DNA from: Rhineura floridana
Taxonomy: Eukaryota; Chordata; Lepidosauria; Squamata; Rhineuridae
Direction of reading: 5' to 3'
DNA length: 64,000 nucleotides
Assembly (NCBI RefSeq): GCF_030035675.1
Contig: NC_084487.1
Location: 59,967,486-60,031,485 of the forward strand
Shown: one piece after another, positions 29,347 to 40,617 of the stretch
Layout: the number at the start of each line of letters is the position of its first letter
Numbering within the stretch: position 1 is the stretch's first letter
The notes under the pieces: generated by a model
What the model was told of the DNA's origin: nothing
Seen by the model: the letters and a program-made list of their open reading frames with translations, nothing else
Database searches by the model: none
Translations under genes and position numbers: made by a program

Positions 29347-31003
29347 ACCCATAAAGTCGACAGGACATGGGAGAATCTACTTCTCCATGTCTTCACTGTT
29401 GACCATATTCTCATCCCACAATCCTATGCTCCAGCCCTCCTCTGCCTCCTAAGCACCATCCCCTTCAGAAATATCAAACTGTCTGCCCAACATTTCTTTC
29501 CTCTCTGCTCCTTATTCTCTGATAACATGTGGTACAAACTCTTTCTTTCCCATGAAGGCAAGGCTTCCCTGCAACGAACATAATACAATACATGCTGAAA
29601 AGCTTCACAGGGGGAAATTTAATTGGTGGCATTATTATTTGAAAGTACCTTTTATTATTTTATGAAATTAAACAAATTTCAGTGAAACATCTCCCAAAAG
29701 CTGTTGGGCTTTTCTTTTTCCCCTGTCTTCTCTACCAGGCAGCTAACAGTTCCATGTTTGCTTCATAAATGAAGCAGCTTTAAGCATATTTGTATTCCTT
29801 CTGGAGTGACAGACTGAGTCTGCATCTGTTGTTGTTGCCCGTGACTCCATACTGAGAATACAGAGCTGTGGACAAAGAGTGTGCTACTGTGAAACCAGCG
29901 TTGAATTATACATCATCAAAGAAGAATCAACACTGAAATGGACTGTATTTTTATATTCAGACCAATGTGTTTCTTTGCATCTTCAAATTTGCAGTGGATT
30001 TTGGCAAACGCATGAACAAATTATTCTGGATTTATGTGATCCAACATCAAAAGTCATAAGGAAGTTTGCATTTTGCATATGAATGGAGACTCTGAATAGG
30101 AGAAAAATGCAGAAATGAATGAGAATTTCAGCACTGTACATAAGACTTGCAAATAAGGTTATGCGATGGACTTACATGCTAGCTTTTTTTCATCGGTGGA
30201 ACTGGGTTCATATTGAAGGAAGGTCACATATGAAATAAGATTAAATATCAAGCTGTAAGTGAAGTTTTATTCCAAATAACAGAAAATCAACATACACTTT
30301 GGCAAAGCTGTTACGATCAATTCAGGAGAAGTAAACATTGGATCTTGGCAACGGGGCAATTGTAATAGGATGGAACATTGATTGCCTGATGTAGGGGAGA
30401 CTTCCATTAACGTTCCAGTGAGAAAACGGAGAGAGAGAAAGTCAGCATCGGGAATAGAAAATTACCATAAAGTTTATTTAAAATGCTTATGAAGATGCAA
30501 TTCTATTCTTAAAATTAAAAAAAAAATCAGGTCATCTTGAAGATACCAAGGTTTAGTTTAGCTTTTACTGTATAACATTTAATATTTGCAAATAAATATA
30601 AAAGTAATACACTTTTCATCACTTAGCATTCTCCATCAATTATTATTAGTTCAGCTCAAATAAAAAAAAATCTTAATAGTTGTCAGCCTCTTGATATTAT
30701 TTGTAACAAAGCTGTGGACAGCAAATCCAAGACTGAAAATAACTCGCTCATAAATGTTAAAGAGGACACTAAAGGTTACTCAGAGCCTATATAGAATGTA
30801 CTCGGTGTTTTATTATTTTTCCTGAAAACAGAGTCAAGGGATGTTCTGTTCTATGAAATGGTTGGATTGCTCCACATTTCAAGCTACTAATCCAATAATA
30901 ACCTTTAACTATTATAAGCTTAATTAAACTATTGTTAAAATCATCATTTACAATGCATTGATAGAGCTTAAGAAATGCTTTAAAGTTACAGATTTTCACA
31001 TAT

Positions 31004-31012
31004 TTATTTATT
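31004..31012 (+). promoter_or_regulatory. AU-rich element nonamer in the 3' UTR
   Basis: TTATTTATT, with overlapping ATTTA pentamers, lies in A/T-rich sequence of the predicted 3' UTR. Such nonamers can recruit mRNA-destabilising proteins in cytokine messages. Function here is inferred from sequence only. Confidence 0.45.
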
Positions 31013-31409
31013 TTTCATATCTGTCACAAACTCTTAGAAATAATATATGAAAAACTATAGAATATATTTAGGATTGATTTAAAATAACACGAATCTGGAA
31101 TTCCTAAATCCCTATCCTATTACTTTTGGCTGTTAATAAAGCTAAATAACATCGTAAGTACCACCACACAATATGTGATATTAGGAAGATATATCTGCAT
31201 GTGCTGCCAGTGAGGACGCATATTTAGGATGCACACTCCAATCCAAATCACACAGCTGATCTGTTAAAATGGCTTAATAATATACAGGCTACCAGCTTCT
31301 ACATCTATAGATAAATCAGAGCCTACAATTATGACTTTCCAACCTATCTTTAGAGTCAGAAAATTTTGAAAAATCTGTGCAAACTAAGATATATCGGAAG
31401 CTTTGCTTG

Positions 31410-31415
31410 AATAAA
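31410..31415 (+). promoter_or_regulatory. Candidate polyadenylation signal
   Basis: AATAAA followed by GTTCTAGC. Three other AATAAA hexamers (30591, 31135, 31476) lie nearby, so alternative polyadenylation of KITLG is possible. In A/T-rich DNA such hexamers also occur by chance. Confidence 0.35.
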
Positions 31416-34400
31416 GTTCTAGCGCAGGTCCTGACAAGGTAGAAACCAGAGCCTTAGTCAATAGTAACATGCCTCAATAAATCACTAAACACATTAATAA
31501 ACATGCACAGCATTTCACTTTCCAGCAAGTGTTCTAAAAGAAGATGGTATGAAATATCTGAAACCTGCTTTTCAAACTTTTTCAGAAGGGAACAAAGAAC
31601 ACATTTGTTGCTGATTAAAATGGCTTGGAAGGTAATATTGCAAACTTGTTGGAATCTATAGTACATATTGTGCAAAGCTTCATTTATATTGCAGGGTTTA
31701 TAACAATGCCACATTCTCTTTACCATTAAAACAGAACAAGACAAAGTTAAGGTCAAGAGGCATTTCCAGAGCCAACTAAAAATTCCTAGTATAATCCTAC
31801 TGGCATTACCATGCTTGCATAACAATCATTGTTCTCGTTTTGAATGTAAATAACCTCCATTAGCACAAAGTGGAATAGCATCCCATCACAACTGAAGTTG
31901 AATAATCATTTTGACAGTTAGTAGCATGTCCTTGGCATATTCTACTTAAGAGGTTTGACTGAGTGGTTTGGACCTTCTCAGTTAAATGTCACAAAGATGA
32001 AATATCTGGAGAGTATTTCGCTATTTAGGATTATCATTTGGCAACCTAATTTTGAAAACTAACGAACTGGATCCCAACATCAGAGGATTTTGATCCAATC
32101 CAGTGTATTTATTTGGCACCTAAATTTGGTTGTGCTCACAACTGATCCCCCTTTTCTTGTGATTAGATCTTGAATTCCAGAGTTGACCAAGTAGCTACTG
32201 TTAAGTTTAAGGGTCCTAACTCCATCATGAAGGTATAATTGGTGTCCTTGTTGGGATCCAGCCTTGTCACAGCCAGTGTGGGCAGAGTGGTATTTGCATC
32301 CAATAAGGCAGAGCAGCCATGTTATCTGGTTTGTTTGAATAATAACAAGCAAGCTGTTCTTCAAGTGAATTTGGACAGAGCTGCATAGTTTTATGAGTCA
32401 CAAAATTTTGTTTTAGATTCAACAGTGCACATCAGTGTGTGTGATGTTGCAGCTCTCAAATATTTCTTAAAGAGAATATTTGCAACAGCATGGAGAAAAG
32501 GCAAAGCAACACTTTCTTTAAAAAGAAAAAAAGGGAAAGCTAGTTTAGTGCATACTGAAGATCACTTAACACAGATTAGTTACCCCAACACCCTTTAACT
32601 ATTCTGTCAGGATATGGATTAGTGGGTTTTTTCTGTCTTTTCAGAGCTTTCTGAACCATGGTCTGAGGATATAAATCAGTGCAAACCTTTGTGAGGACAG
32701 AACCAGGGTGGGTTGTTTTCTGTGTGCATGAGTTCTTCTGGTTTGCTTAACACTGGATATAAGGTTATGATCTATCATTATTCAGAAACCTTGGATTGAA
32801 TCAAGATGTGCCCATCCACAATTGGAAAGATTTTCCCCAACATATAGTGCAAGATCTTTCCATGAAAAAAGGAAACTGAAATCAATGGTATGTTTCTGTT
32901 AGGCTTTTGTTGGAATTTCACGACGTCTTAAGATGTGTGCTTGTGTTGAGCAAAGTCTTTCCTTATTTTTTGCACAATAGTTTGTAAAACTGCCCACATT
33001 TCTATAACTGACTTGTCTCCGGATCCAACCCTTTCTCTGTGCAATGTGTTGAACACATTTAGGTTTTTTGCAGTGAAGGACCAATATATGCCTCCAAAAA
33101 GATGATGGAGGAATATAATTTTTAAAAAAAAAAAAAAATCAGGTCAACCTCATTTTATTAATTCCTTACAGATTTTGCAAAAGTGCGTATTGTGAAGTCA
33201 TGGATGACTTTTGTGGAAAACGAAAGCAGCTAATGACAGCAAATTTCAAGATGCTATTTTACAAGGGATTTTACTTGAATAACTTAATGGTACTTATTTC
33301 ACTGCAAGTTTGCTTTAGATCTATATTTAATACAGATGTGCCATAACATATATACTTTCTCTTTTGAATTGGGTGAGGCTTTCCAGACTAGACTCTATAT
33401 GTTATATCAAAAAGCTACTTTTGTATTATTTCAGCTTTTTGGTAAAAGAGTTTGAGAACTGCATAATAGTTTCCCCTACATCACTAGTAATTTCATCCAA
33501 CTGTATTTTTAAAAGAAGCCATGTAAAAATAATTATTAAACATATTTAAGTCCTAGGAACTCAGAAACTTCAGGCTTCTTATTGGGCAAAGATATCCCTT
33601 TGCTGGCTCGGTCATGGGTTGAGATTATGTATATTTTGATGTGAACATCAACAGAATCTTGTGTGTTTGTAATCTGGCTGAAGGTTTATAAAATGTAATA
33701 TGTATCTTATGTGTCCTATAGATGTATACCCTTGTCCTTTTTATATATATATATTGGTTGAATCTGGAATGATATACATATACTTTATTGTTCTAAACAA
33801 AGAATTTTATGCACTGCAGTTTAATGAATTCTTTACTTTATTCGCTCCATAAGGGGAGACTTCCCAGGGGAAATCGGCAGTATTTAAAACTTAGCATATC
33901 TTTTCCACCAACAACAGCGCCATACACTGATAATGCGTAATTGCCCCAGGCCCCAATATAATGTTGCAGTCCTCAATGATACTTTCCAATCTCTGCTGTC
34001 TTCATGACTTTAATACCATTATATTCTTAATGGGCTTTGAAAGGTCTTTTAGGAAGACCACCTAATGGTCCTGCACATGTTTTCAAATACCAACTCATTT
34101 GCTACTAGTCAAGCATATTGCAACAGCCAATGTATTTATTCCTTTTGAGTGTGATACAATAATGCACTGCCAAATGTCTTGAACTGATGCCTTTAGGGAT
34201 TAGAAGCAGTGACTCAATTGTAGCTGAATCCAGATAATCGTGAAACATTGATGCCAAAAGAGACCTTATGGACTATATATTTGATAGTATGTCTGGGGAA
34301 ACAGCTAGCAGCCTTAGGAGATTTGGAACTGGTCCCTGAGGCCATTATTTATGTCTTTCTAGTTAAACTACTGTATAATGTCTACTCTGCTGGTGGGTGC

Positions 34401-35197
34401 TGATCCAAATGATGATGTCTTCAGTGTGTACAAGCCACTAGAAGTTTCTACACTATTCCATGCAGCACCACAGGTAGCTGAACTGTCCTGCTTCATGGCT
34501 TGCCACACACAAGAATCTAACATATGCTGGGACTTGAGTGGGGGCTTTTCTAACTACTGCTTGGAACACCTTTCTGCATAAGTGATCACTGCACATATTC
34601 CCACCTGTTCAAATAGAGTATACTTAGTCACAAGGGAAGCATTTCCAAAGCAAGGAGGTCAGCCCTTCATCTAAACAGATTGTCTCCAAGAAGCCTTTCC
34701 CAGCCCATAGAGCCATTCCTAAGAAAGAAGCCACAGCTCTCTGCAGTGTGTTTTTAGATCTCGCATAGAACATCGTAAGTCATAATAAGGAAGTTGTTTT
34801 CCAGTAATCACAATTAGACCACAATCCAATCCACCACTCACTGCCATCAGCAGGGCTTTACAGAGTAGTGGGGTCACTGCCCCATCCACAGCCCCGTTGT
34901 GCATAGTGGTTGAGGCAGAAGGTGGGGAGGCAGTAAGGGGGCTTCACCAGCCTGATGCTGTTGCATGATAGCAGTGAGACTGGGTTGAGATCCAATGGAC
35001 TGACAGTTGCCTCAGTCCCTTCCTGCCTCTGGAATGCCCTTGGGTGTCCCAGCAGCAGCACGCCCATATGGGCAGCAGTAGGTTGACTACCTGCCTCCTC
35101 CATTATTTATTTACACACTAATGGCTGAAATCATTCTAAAGATCAGAATAAATTATAAAGGAATTGAAACTTACAGATATATAGTCATGTATTAAGA

Positions 35198-35303
35198 CAG
35201 GGGTGGCCAGTATGGTGCCATCTAGAAGTTACATGGCCAATGGTCAGGGATGATTGGTATTGCAGTCCAGCAACATCTGCAGGGCACCACATTGCCTATC
35301 CCT
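35198..35303. mobile_element. hAT-type fold-back MITE, decayed
   Basis: CAGGGGTGGCCAGTATGGTG, inner GATTGGTATTGCAGTCCAGC, and right end CACCACATTGCCTATCCCT. The arms pair only partly. Confidence 0.55.
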
Positions 35304-35379
35304 ATACTAATGTAATACAGTATATAATAGCCCAAGTCATCCATACAGGTGGTGTGGTGCTAATAAGCCACCTATGCAT

Positions 35380-35710
35380 TCCACCTACCTCTCCTGTCCC
35401 TGTGAATGATGTGCGTGCTGCGCGTACATGCCTACCATCAACCAATATGGTAGCAGGGGTATCAGTCCCTTAGGGTGGGGCGTGCATGTGGTCTTATTAA
35501 AGCCTTCACTGACTGTATTGAGGTGGGTGCCTGGGAACTTCCTCTCCCTGATCTGCAGCAGGGTCAGAACCGACCCTGCTGCAGATCGTGGAACAGGAGT
35601 GCTACCTGCTCACCTTCAGGGTCGCAGGGCTTCTCGGCCAGGCCTGACTTGGCTGTCCTCTGGTGTCAACCCTGAATGGTCTGACTCAGTACTAGGCAGC
35701 TTCATATGTT
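35380..35710. mobile_element. Decayed relative of the 16524 hAT element plus SINE tail
   Basis: CATGCCTACCATCAACCAAT, then GTATCAGTCCCTTAGGG, follow one arm of the hairpin at 16796-16872 (TGCCATCAACCAAGATGGC ... CAGCCCCTTAGGGAAAC). Further on, GATCTGCAGCAGGGTC is mirrored by GACCCTGCTGCAGATC. The last 60 bp (GTCTGACTCAGTACTAGGCA) resemble a SINE tail. Confidence 0.5.
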
Positions 35711-36554
35711 ACTTTCTATTCACCTAAAATGCTTAAACACTAATTGAAGTGGGTGGGAGTGGAAATAACATTTTCCCCTTGCTTTGCTGGCCTAAAGTGG
35801 TCTAAAATGTCCAAAACTAATAACAAAAAGATAGGTCTGCTGGCTGTCCTGTTGTCAATTGAGGTATAGCAAAAATTTGGCAGAAACTGATTTAGCTCCC
35901 AGTTCCTAAGTTGCCACTATATTTCTTTGTTTTTGTTGTTGACTTTTAATTCTTTTTAGTTCATCTTCAACAACTTGGGCACAACACATGACCAACTCTA
36001 TAAACAAGTATTGCCCTCTTGACCTCTAGCCCCTTCTGGTAAATTCCGTGGAAACAGAACAGAAACTCAAAGTACAGATTGCATTTTTTCCAGACATATG
36101 TGAGATTTTGGGCTTCTGTCCAGGCCTGAACACAGGGGCAATTTTCTGTCTTTTTTGGCAAAATGAAGCATTTTCTTGAACTCATGAAAAAAAAGATTCT
36201 TTGGAGACTACAAGTGTCTCTTTGTTTGTTGGCTATTGTGCCATGATGAATGAAGCATAATAGTAAAATAGGCCCCATTAAAGCAGCTGAAAGGCAGAAT
36301 GTGTGGCTTGTATCAGGTTTAAGTGACCATAGAGCACAAATGCCAAACACTCCGCATGTTAGACATTCCTCCATCTCACAGCTTACAATTTTACTTCTTG
36401 ATTACTGTACCACTTAATCTGTTTTGCCCATGAAATTGAATGTGTTTTAACATTTATCCTATCAGGACTACCAACGGAGGGGGAGTCATTATCTTTGGTC
36501 ATGAAAAAAATGTAGGTTTTTCTCTTGGCCACAATTAAGAGGAAAATCAATTTG

Positions 36555-36705
36555 TGGGTCTAGAAACAAGCTTGCTGTGTACAAAGGTAAAATTCACATT
36601 TCTTGCTGTGCCCACTTTTGCGTCTGGCTCCACCCATCACGAGCATGTGGCCTCCAGAAGGTTGTCCAGTCCTCGTACTAAAAAAAAGGTTCCCCATCTC
36701 TGTTT
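36555..36705 (-). mobile_element. Non-autonomous hAT-like element, end fragment
   Basis: In reverse, AGATGGGGAACCTTTTTTTT and GGCCACATGCTCGTGATGGG match the left part of the element at 43649-43993. The rest is missing. Confidence 0.45.
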
Positions 36706-36795
36706 TAAAGGTATGTTTGGGTCCTGCGTCAAAATGCTGCTATAGTTATTGTATTAAAAAGAAACACAACAAATACTTTACAAAATCGAGTGGGG

Positions 36796-36992
36796 AAGAG
36801 CTGTAGCTCGGTGGCAGAGCATCTGCCTTGCTTGCAGAAGCTCCCAGGTTCAACCCCCAGCTTCTCTAGGTAGGGCTAGGACAGAATCCTGTCTGAAATC
36901 CTGGAGAGTTGCTGCCTGTCATTGTGGACAATAGTGAGCTAGATGGACCAATGGTCTGACTTGCTATAAAGCACCTCCCTATGTTCCTAACA
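36796..36992 (+). mobile_element. tRNA-derived SINE, best-preserved copy
   Basis: Head GAGCTGTAGCTCGGTGGCAG (A box), GCTTGCAGAAGCTCCCAGGT and TTCAACCCCCAGC (B box). Middle GGTAGGGCTAGGACAGAATC and GAGAGTTGCTGCCTGTCATT. Tail GAGCTAGATGGACCAATGGT with TATAAAGCACCTCCCTATGT. The tRNA-like head carries pol III promoter boxes. It is not a tRNA gene: the head runs straight into a SINE body. Confidence 0.8.
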
Positions 36993-37034
36993 GAGTTATT
37001 TATGTGTTTTAGCAATTCAGTGGTAACCTCTTTT

Positions 37035-37150
37035 CAGAGCTTGGAAAAGTTACTTTTTTGAGCTACAACTCCCATCAGCCCAATCCAGTGGCCATGCTGT
37101 CTGGGGCTGGTGGGAGTTGTAGTTCAAAAAAGTAACTTTTCCAAGCTCTG
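37035..37150. mobile_element. hAT-type fold-back MITE, family A
   Basis: CAGAGCTTGGAAAAGTTACT and its complement at the other end, exact 8-bp duplication CCTCTTTT (37027-37034 and 37151-37158). The inner core is asymmetric (CAGTGGCCATGCTGTCTGG). Confidence 0.88.
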
Positions 37151-37286
37151 CCTCTTTTACTGCAGCCTGCTGGATGCTTGCCACACACACACACAACCTT
37201 TCCTCCTAACCAAAACAAGTGAGGAAAGAGTATCACACTGCTGTTGATGGGCAGCAATATATGTCTAAATGATACACACAGTCCAG

Positions 37287-37414
37287 ACTATGGGTTGTAT
37301 CCCTTGCTAGTCCTACTCAGAGTACACCCATTAAACATAATGGACATGACTAACTTAGGGCCATTAATGTCAATGAATCTACTCTGAGGATGGTGAATTG
37401 GCGACACAACCCTT
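37287..37414. repeat. Palindromic interspersed repeat, second type
   Basis: GGTTGTATCCCTTGCTAGTC ... TACTCAGAGTA at the left, CTACTCTGA ... GACACAACCC at the right, with CATAATGGACATGACTAACT in the middle. Other copies are 39403-39556, 40503-40617 and 46898-47016. Confidence 0.6.
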
Positions 37415-38204
37415 TGCCTGGTCTGCACTACTGTTATGAAAACTATAGTTGAAAATTGACATCTAAGAACATCAAAAAATAACAGAAATTAGGGGTTTAC
37501 TTTTGCTGTGTGAGAGAGATATCAAAAGATTTTTACAACTGAAGTCCAGTTGTGTTTTTCAAAAACTGGGGGGATAAAGAGTATCCACTTTAATAAAAAT
37601 AGCTAAACAACTAGTAGGGAAAGAAAATATCAGCCGTCTAAAAGCCAAATAAATAAATTCAATTAAAGTGTCAAAGCAGATTTAAAAAGTTTAGTGGTTT
37701 TCAGCAACAAATCCAATCACCTAATTCCTTCCTAATCAACTTGTGGGCTCTTAAACAACAAGGAGAAGGAATCAGTGTGGGATGGTTTGATAAACTCCTG
37801 GCAGAAAAGTCAGCCAGACCGCAATGAAGATTTTTATTCTGAATCTTCCACAAAAGGATAACAGGACAAATCTAGCTACTTTTATGGCTTCTGAGGGACC
37901 ATAAAAGTTAACATTTATGGGACAAGGAACTATACAATATACACTGCACTAATACAGTTTAGAAGAAGGAAACAAACTAGTAAATTGTTGTTTAAAGTGT
38001 ATCCCTTCCAAAGATGTTATAGATTTCTAAAAGGAAACATTTGAAGGAAAGAAGGATTTTGATGCTGAGCTTTGCCAAGTCTGGATTTACTAGGCATGTT
38101 AAAAAGCATAAAATGGTTAGTAGCTCTCACTTAGCTAAAAGGAAGTTCCTAACTGGTCCTTGAAAATTCAGCCCCGCAAAAGGATATTTAGGTTCCAAAT
38201 TTAT

Positions 38205-38262
38205 AATCACTTACCTGAGACTAAACCCCACTGAACTCAATGGGATTTACTTCTGAGTAGAC
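38205..38262. repeat. Palindromic repeat, half copy
   Basis: GAGACTAAACCCCACTGAAC and TCAATGGGATTTACTTCTGA; related to the family at 3043-3249. Confidence 0.5.
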
Positions 38263-38263
38263 A

Positions 38264-39100
38264 TTAGGGGTGTGCACCGACCACAAGATTTGGCTCAGTG
38301 CTTCAGAGGACAGCCTGCTTTGGTCTGAAACACTTTGGAAGCTGCCTGATTTGGTTCATGTTGGAATCCAAATCCCAATTCAGAACAATGAAAGTTCATG
38401 CCTCCCCCATAAACTGCTGTGGGGAAATGTTAAAACACAACTTCTTTTCCTTTTGACAGAACTAGATGACATCTGCAGGCATAGTAACTACTCCTGAATG
38501 GATAAAGCCTGCCAATTTACACATAGGTGTAGTTCTTTTTCAAAAGAAACAGTCTATAACTTCTTGATTGTTAAACAGCATTGAGTGAAATTTGCATGCT
38601 TGATAGCCCCTTTGGAGGGAATGAATCCTGCCAAATTTTAGAAGCATAGCTGCACAGGTTTTCCTGCAAGGACAGCATTTACAGTTTTGTGTGGTTAAAG
38701 AAGGATTAATTTAATCTTCCCTTTGAAAACAGCATATGTGAAAGAGGTGACCTCAGGTAAGAAACCTGCCAGATTACAGAAAAATCAATCCACAGAGTAT
38801 TGTGTTTGGTGCATTTCAATTTGGTTTGTGTGTGGGGGAAACTAAAACTGTTTCACTTCCCTCCTGATGGTTTTGTGAGCAACAATTTTATTATGAAAAT
38901 GGGACACATTGCAGAGGTGACCCTAGGAAAGTAGCCTGCAAAATTTCAGAAGGATGGGTGCAGGGACCAGGGACTTAAGATGATGGGTGGGTGGGAACAG
39001 CAGCAGGGTTGCGTTCTGCTCAGTTGGCATCAAAAGTCACAGAAACTGTTGCAACTTCCCTCCCAGTTCAAAAAGAGATCAACCAAATCTGCACCTTTGG
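38264..39100 (+). repeat. Unassigned element with degenerate internal repeats
   Basis: Begins TAGGGGTGTGCACCGACCAC. A motif CCTGCCAAATTTNAGAAG-like recurs at about 38507, 38628, 38766 and 38936. Each copy is followed by a variable segment of 120-170 bp, and the later ones are preceded by GAGGTGACC. No protein-coding frame seen. Confidence 0.5.
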
Positions 39101-39214
39101 TCACTTGACCATAGAGTGCTCTTTGTACTTCAGACTGCATTGTTATCTGGCAGTAAACCTGTAAAACACAGTGAAAGTACTTCTAAATAAACATTCAAGG
39201 GATTGAGCTATATA

Positions 39215-39310
39215 TTGATATTTACAGTTTTTAATGCTATTTTATATTGTAAACTACCTCGGAGACTTGTGTTGAAAGCATGGGTATACACTGATAAACA
39301 AATAAAACCA
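39215..39310 (+). mobile_element. LINE 3' end
   Basis: GTTTTTAATGCTATTTTATA, then AAACTACCTCGGAGACTTGT and GGGTATACACTGATAAACAA. This is the usual LINE 3' terminus, followed after a gap by a CA microsatellite at 39326-39370. Confidence 0.55.
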
Positions 39311-39325
39311 GACTGAATTTAACAT

Positions 39326-39370
39326 ACACACGCACACGCATGCACACACACACACACACACACACACACA
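39326..39370. repeat. (CA)n microsatellite
   Basis: ACACACGCACACGCATGCAC followed by an unbroken CA run to 39370. Confidence 0.95.
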
Positions 39371-39402
39371 ATTACAGACAATTATCTGTTATTAACTTTC
39401 AC

Positions 39403-39556
39403 CAGAATCATGTCCATACATACTTAGAAGCAAGTTCCATTGGATGGTAGTATACTCAGAGTAGACCCATTAACAGCAATAGACTGCACTAACTTAATCC
39501 CATTTATTCCAGTGAGTCTACTCTGAACATGACTTGGTTGGATACCACCCATTCTC
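39403..39556. repeat. Palindromic interspersed repeat, second type
   Basis: TACTCAGAGTAGACCCATTA and its mirror GAGTCTACTCTGAACATGAC, with GGTTGGATACCACCC at the right edge. Same family as 37287-37414. Confidence 0.55.
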
Positions 39557-39804
39557 TCCAGGGTGGTTTATTCCCTAGTTATGTGTTTAGGATCGCTGCC
39601 TAACTTAATTTCGGGTTAATGGCAAATACACAAACTATTAAATAAGGGATTTTTAGGACTTATTAGAGCAAAAAAAAAATAGTCCTGCCAAACACCACCA
39701 TAGATGTCTCATGGAATTAAGCTTAAGGAAGTTGGATTTGGGGGAAAATGCTGTTTGCTCATGATTGTGATAATGCTCCTGTGAGCAGCAATTATTGTAT
39801 AGTG

Positions 39805-39942
39805 CAGGGGTGGCTACTCTGTGGCTCTCCAGATGCTGCTGGACTACAGCTCCCATCATCCCTGACCATGAGCTGTGTTGGCTGAGACTGATGGGAACTG
39901 TAGTCCAGCAGCATCTGGAGAGCCACGGAGTGGCCACCCCTG
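39805..39942. mobile_element. hAT-type fold-back MITE, family C
   Basis: CAGGGGTGGCTACTCTGTGG mirrored by CCACGGAGTGGCCACCCCTG. Inner CCAGATGCTGCTGGACTACA and partner. Exact 8-bp duplication GTATAGTG (39797-39804 and 39943-39950). Arms of more than 60 bp pair well, so this copy looks young. Confidence 0.88.
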
Positions 39943-40146
39943 GTATAGTGCTTCTTCATCTTCCTCCTCCTCCTCCTAACTATCATCAACAAAGATGGAT
40001 TTACTAATTAAAATGGGTTATTAAAGCAATATAATGCAACTGCCTTAGGTTTGAGAATTAAAGAAAAAATAATTTGCAGAAAGACAAAAAATAACATGTT
40101 ACAAAGACAATGTTTGTCCAACAAATTCACCTTGCATTTAGACATT

Positions 40147-40204
40147 TAGCTCCAGCAATATATAAATCCCAGCAACTGAACATATCTCACAAATCATGAC
40201 ATGT
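40147..40204 (+). repeat. 58-bp direct repeat, copy 1
   Basis: Identical to 41205-41262 except one A/G difference (CCAGCAATATA versus CCAGCAGTATA). Neither copy has visible target duplications or element ends. Confidence 0.9.
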
Positions 40205-40351
40205 TCCCATCTCCAGGTTACTTCCATTATGTGCAACAGGATCACAAGCAGAAAATGCAAACATCCTTGTTTCAGCAGAATACAATGTTAGGAACATAGG
40301 AAACTGCCTTATTCCAAGTGAGAGTACTGGGCCACCGAGCTCAGTCTAGAG

Positions 40352-40482
40352 CAGCGTTTCCCAACCGGTGTGCCTCCAGATGTTGTTGGACCACAACTCC
40401 CATCAGCCTCAGCCATGCTGGCTGAGGCTGATGGGAGTTGTGGTCCAACAACATCTGGAGGCACACCGGTTGGGAAAGGCTG
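40352..40482. mobile_element. hAT-type fold-back MITE, family B
   Basis: CAGCGTTTCCCAACCGGTGT and CACACCGGTTGGGAAAGGCTG ends; inner GTTGTTGGACCACAACTCCC and partner. Exact 8-bp duplication GTCTAGAG (40344-40351 and 40483-40490). The arms are almost perfectly complementary around a CAGCCATGCTGG-like centre. Confidence 0.9.
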
Positions 40483-40502
40483 GTCTAGAGTGACTGACAG
40501 GT

Positions 40503-40617
40503 GAGTGGTATTCAAGGCTAGTCTCAGAGTAGACACATTGAAGTTAATGGACATGACTAACTTAGGTTCATTCATTCCAGTGGGTTTGCTCTGAGTAGGA
40601 CTTAGCCGAATGCAATC
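40503..40617. repeat. Palindromic interspersed repeat, second type
   Basis: CTCAGAGTAGACACATTGAA ... GGACATGACTAACTTAGGTT ... CTCTGAGTAGGACTTAGCC. Same family as 37287-37414; sits inside the SINE at 40288-40740. Confidence 0.55.

Larger units (their letters stand above)
27934..29738 (+). other. KITLG: KITLG 3' UTR intron (intron 9)
   Basis: Donor GTAAGT at 27934, acceptor CCTGTCTTCTCTACCAG ending at 29738 after a long pyrimidine tract. It holds a SINE, two inverted DNA elements, a CA-rich microsatellite and one copy of an unassigned repeat. I recognise nothing in 29350-29720. Confidence 0.85.
1..34000 (+). other. KITLG: KITLG gene, 3' part (intron 3 to 3' UTR)
   Basis: Six coding exons between 10778 and 27891 read through in one frame with standard splice sites and match Kit ligand from end to end. 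The family is recognised by PNHCW, LSNYSII and NLTRII in exon 4, SDCVV in exon 5, VTKPF and [11 protein letters not shown] in exon 6, the GISIALTSL membrane helix in exon 7, EDNEIS in exon 8 and MLQQKEK...V-stop in exon 9. As I recall the sequences, it is closer to chicken than to human. KITLG is a membrane-bound and sheddable cytokine that binds the receptor KIT and supports germ cells, pigment cells and blood progenitors. Exons 1-3 (start codon, signal peptide, first cysteine) lie upstream of position 1. The 3' boundary near 34000 is an estimate from typical 3' UTR length and lack of repeats. Confidence 0.93.
29739..34000 (+). other. KITLG: KITLG 3' UTR, terminal exon (end estimated)
   Basis: The first 200 nt resemble the mammalian KITLG 3' UTR as I recall it: CAGTTCCATGTTTGCTTCAT, AATGAAGCAGCTTTAA, TCTGGAGTGACAGAC, and later GTGCTACTGTGAAACCAGCG. 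It fixes the 3' UTR intron acceptor. The following 4 kb contain no recognisable mobile element, unlike the sequence on either side, which fits one long terminal exon. AATAAA hexamers occur at 30591, 31135, 31410 and 31476 and ATTAAA at 33535; I cannot tell which is used. The stated end is a guess based on the length of mammalian transcripts. Confidence 0.75.

Noticed and set aside
34378-34581. 67-codon open frame after the KITLG 3' UTR as a small gene
   Set aside because: No recognisable family, no signal or domain, and length is within chance expectation for this base composition.
36796-36870. tRNA gene
   Set aside because: A and B boxes are present, but the head continues into a SINE body and tail shared with many other copies, and a cloverleaf with proper acceptor stem is not evident.
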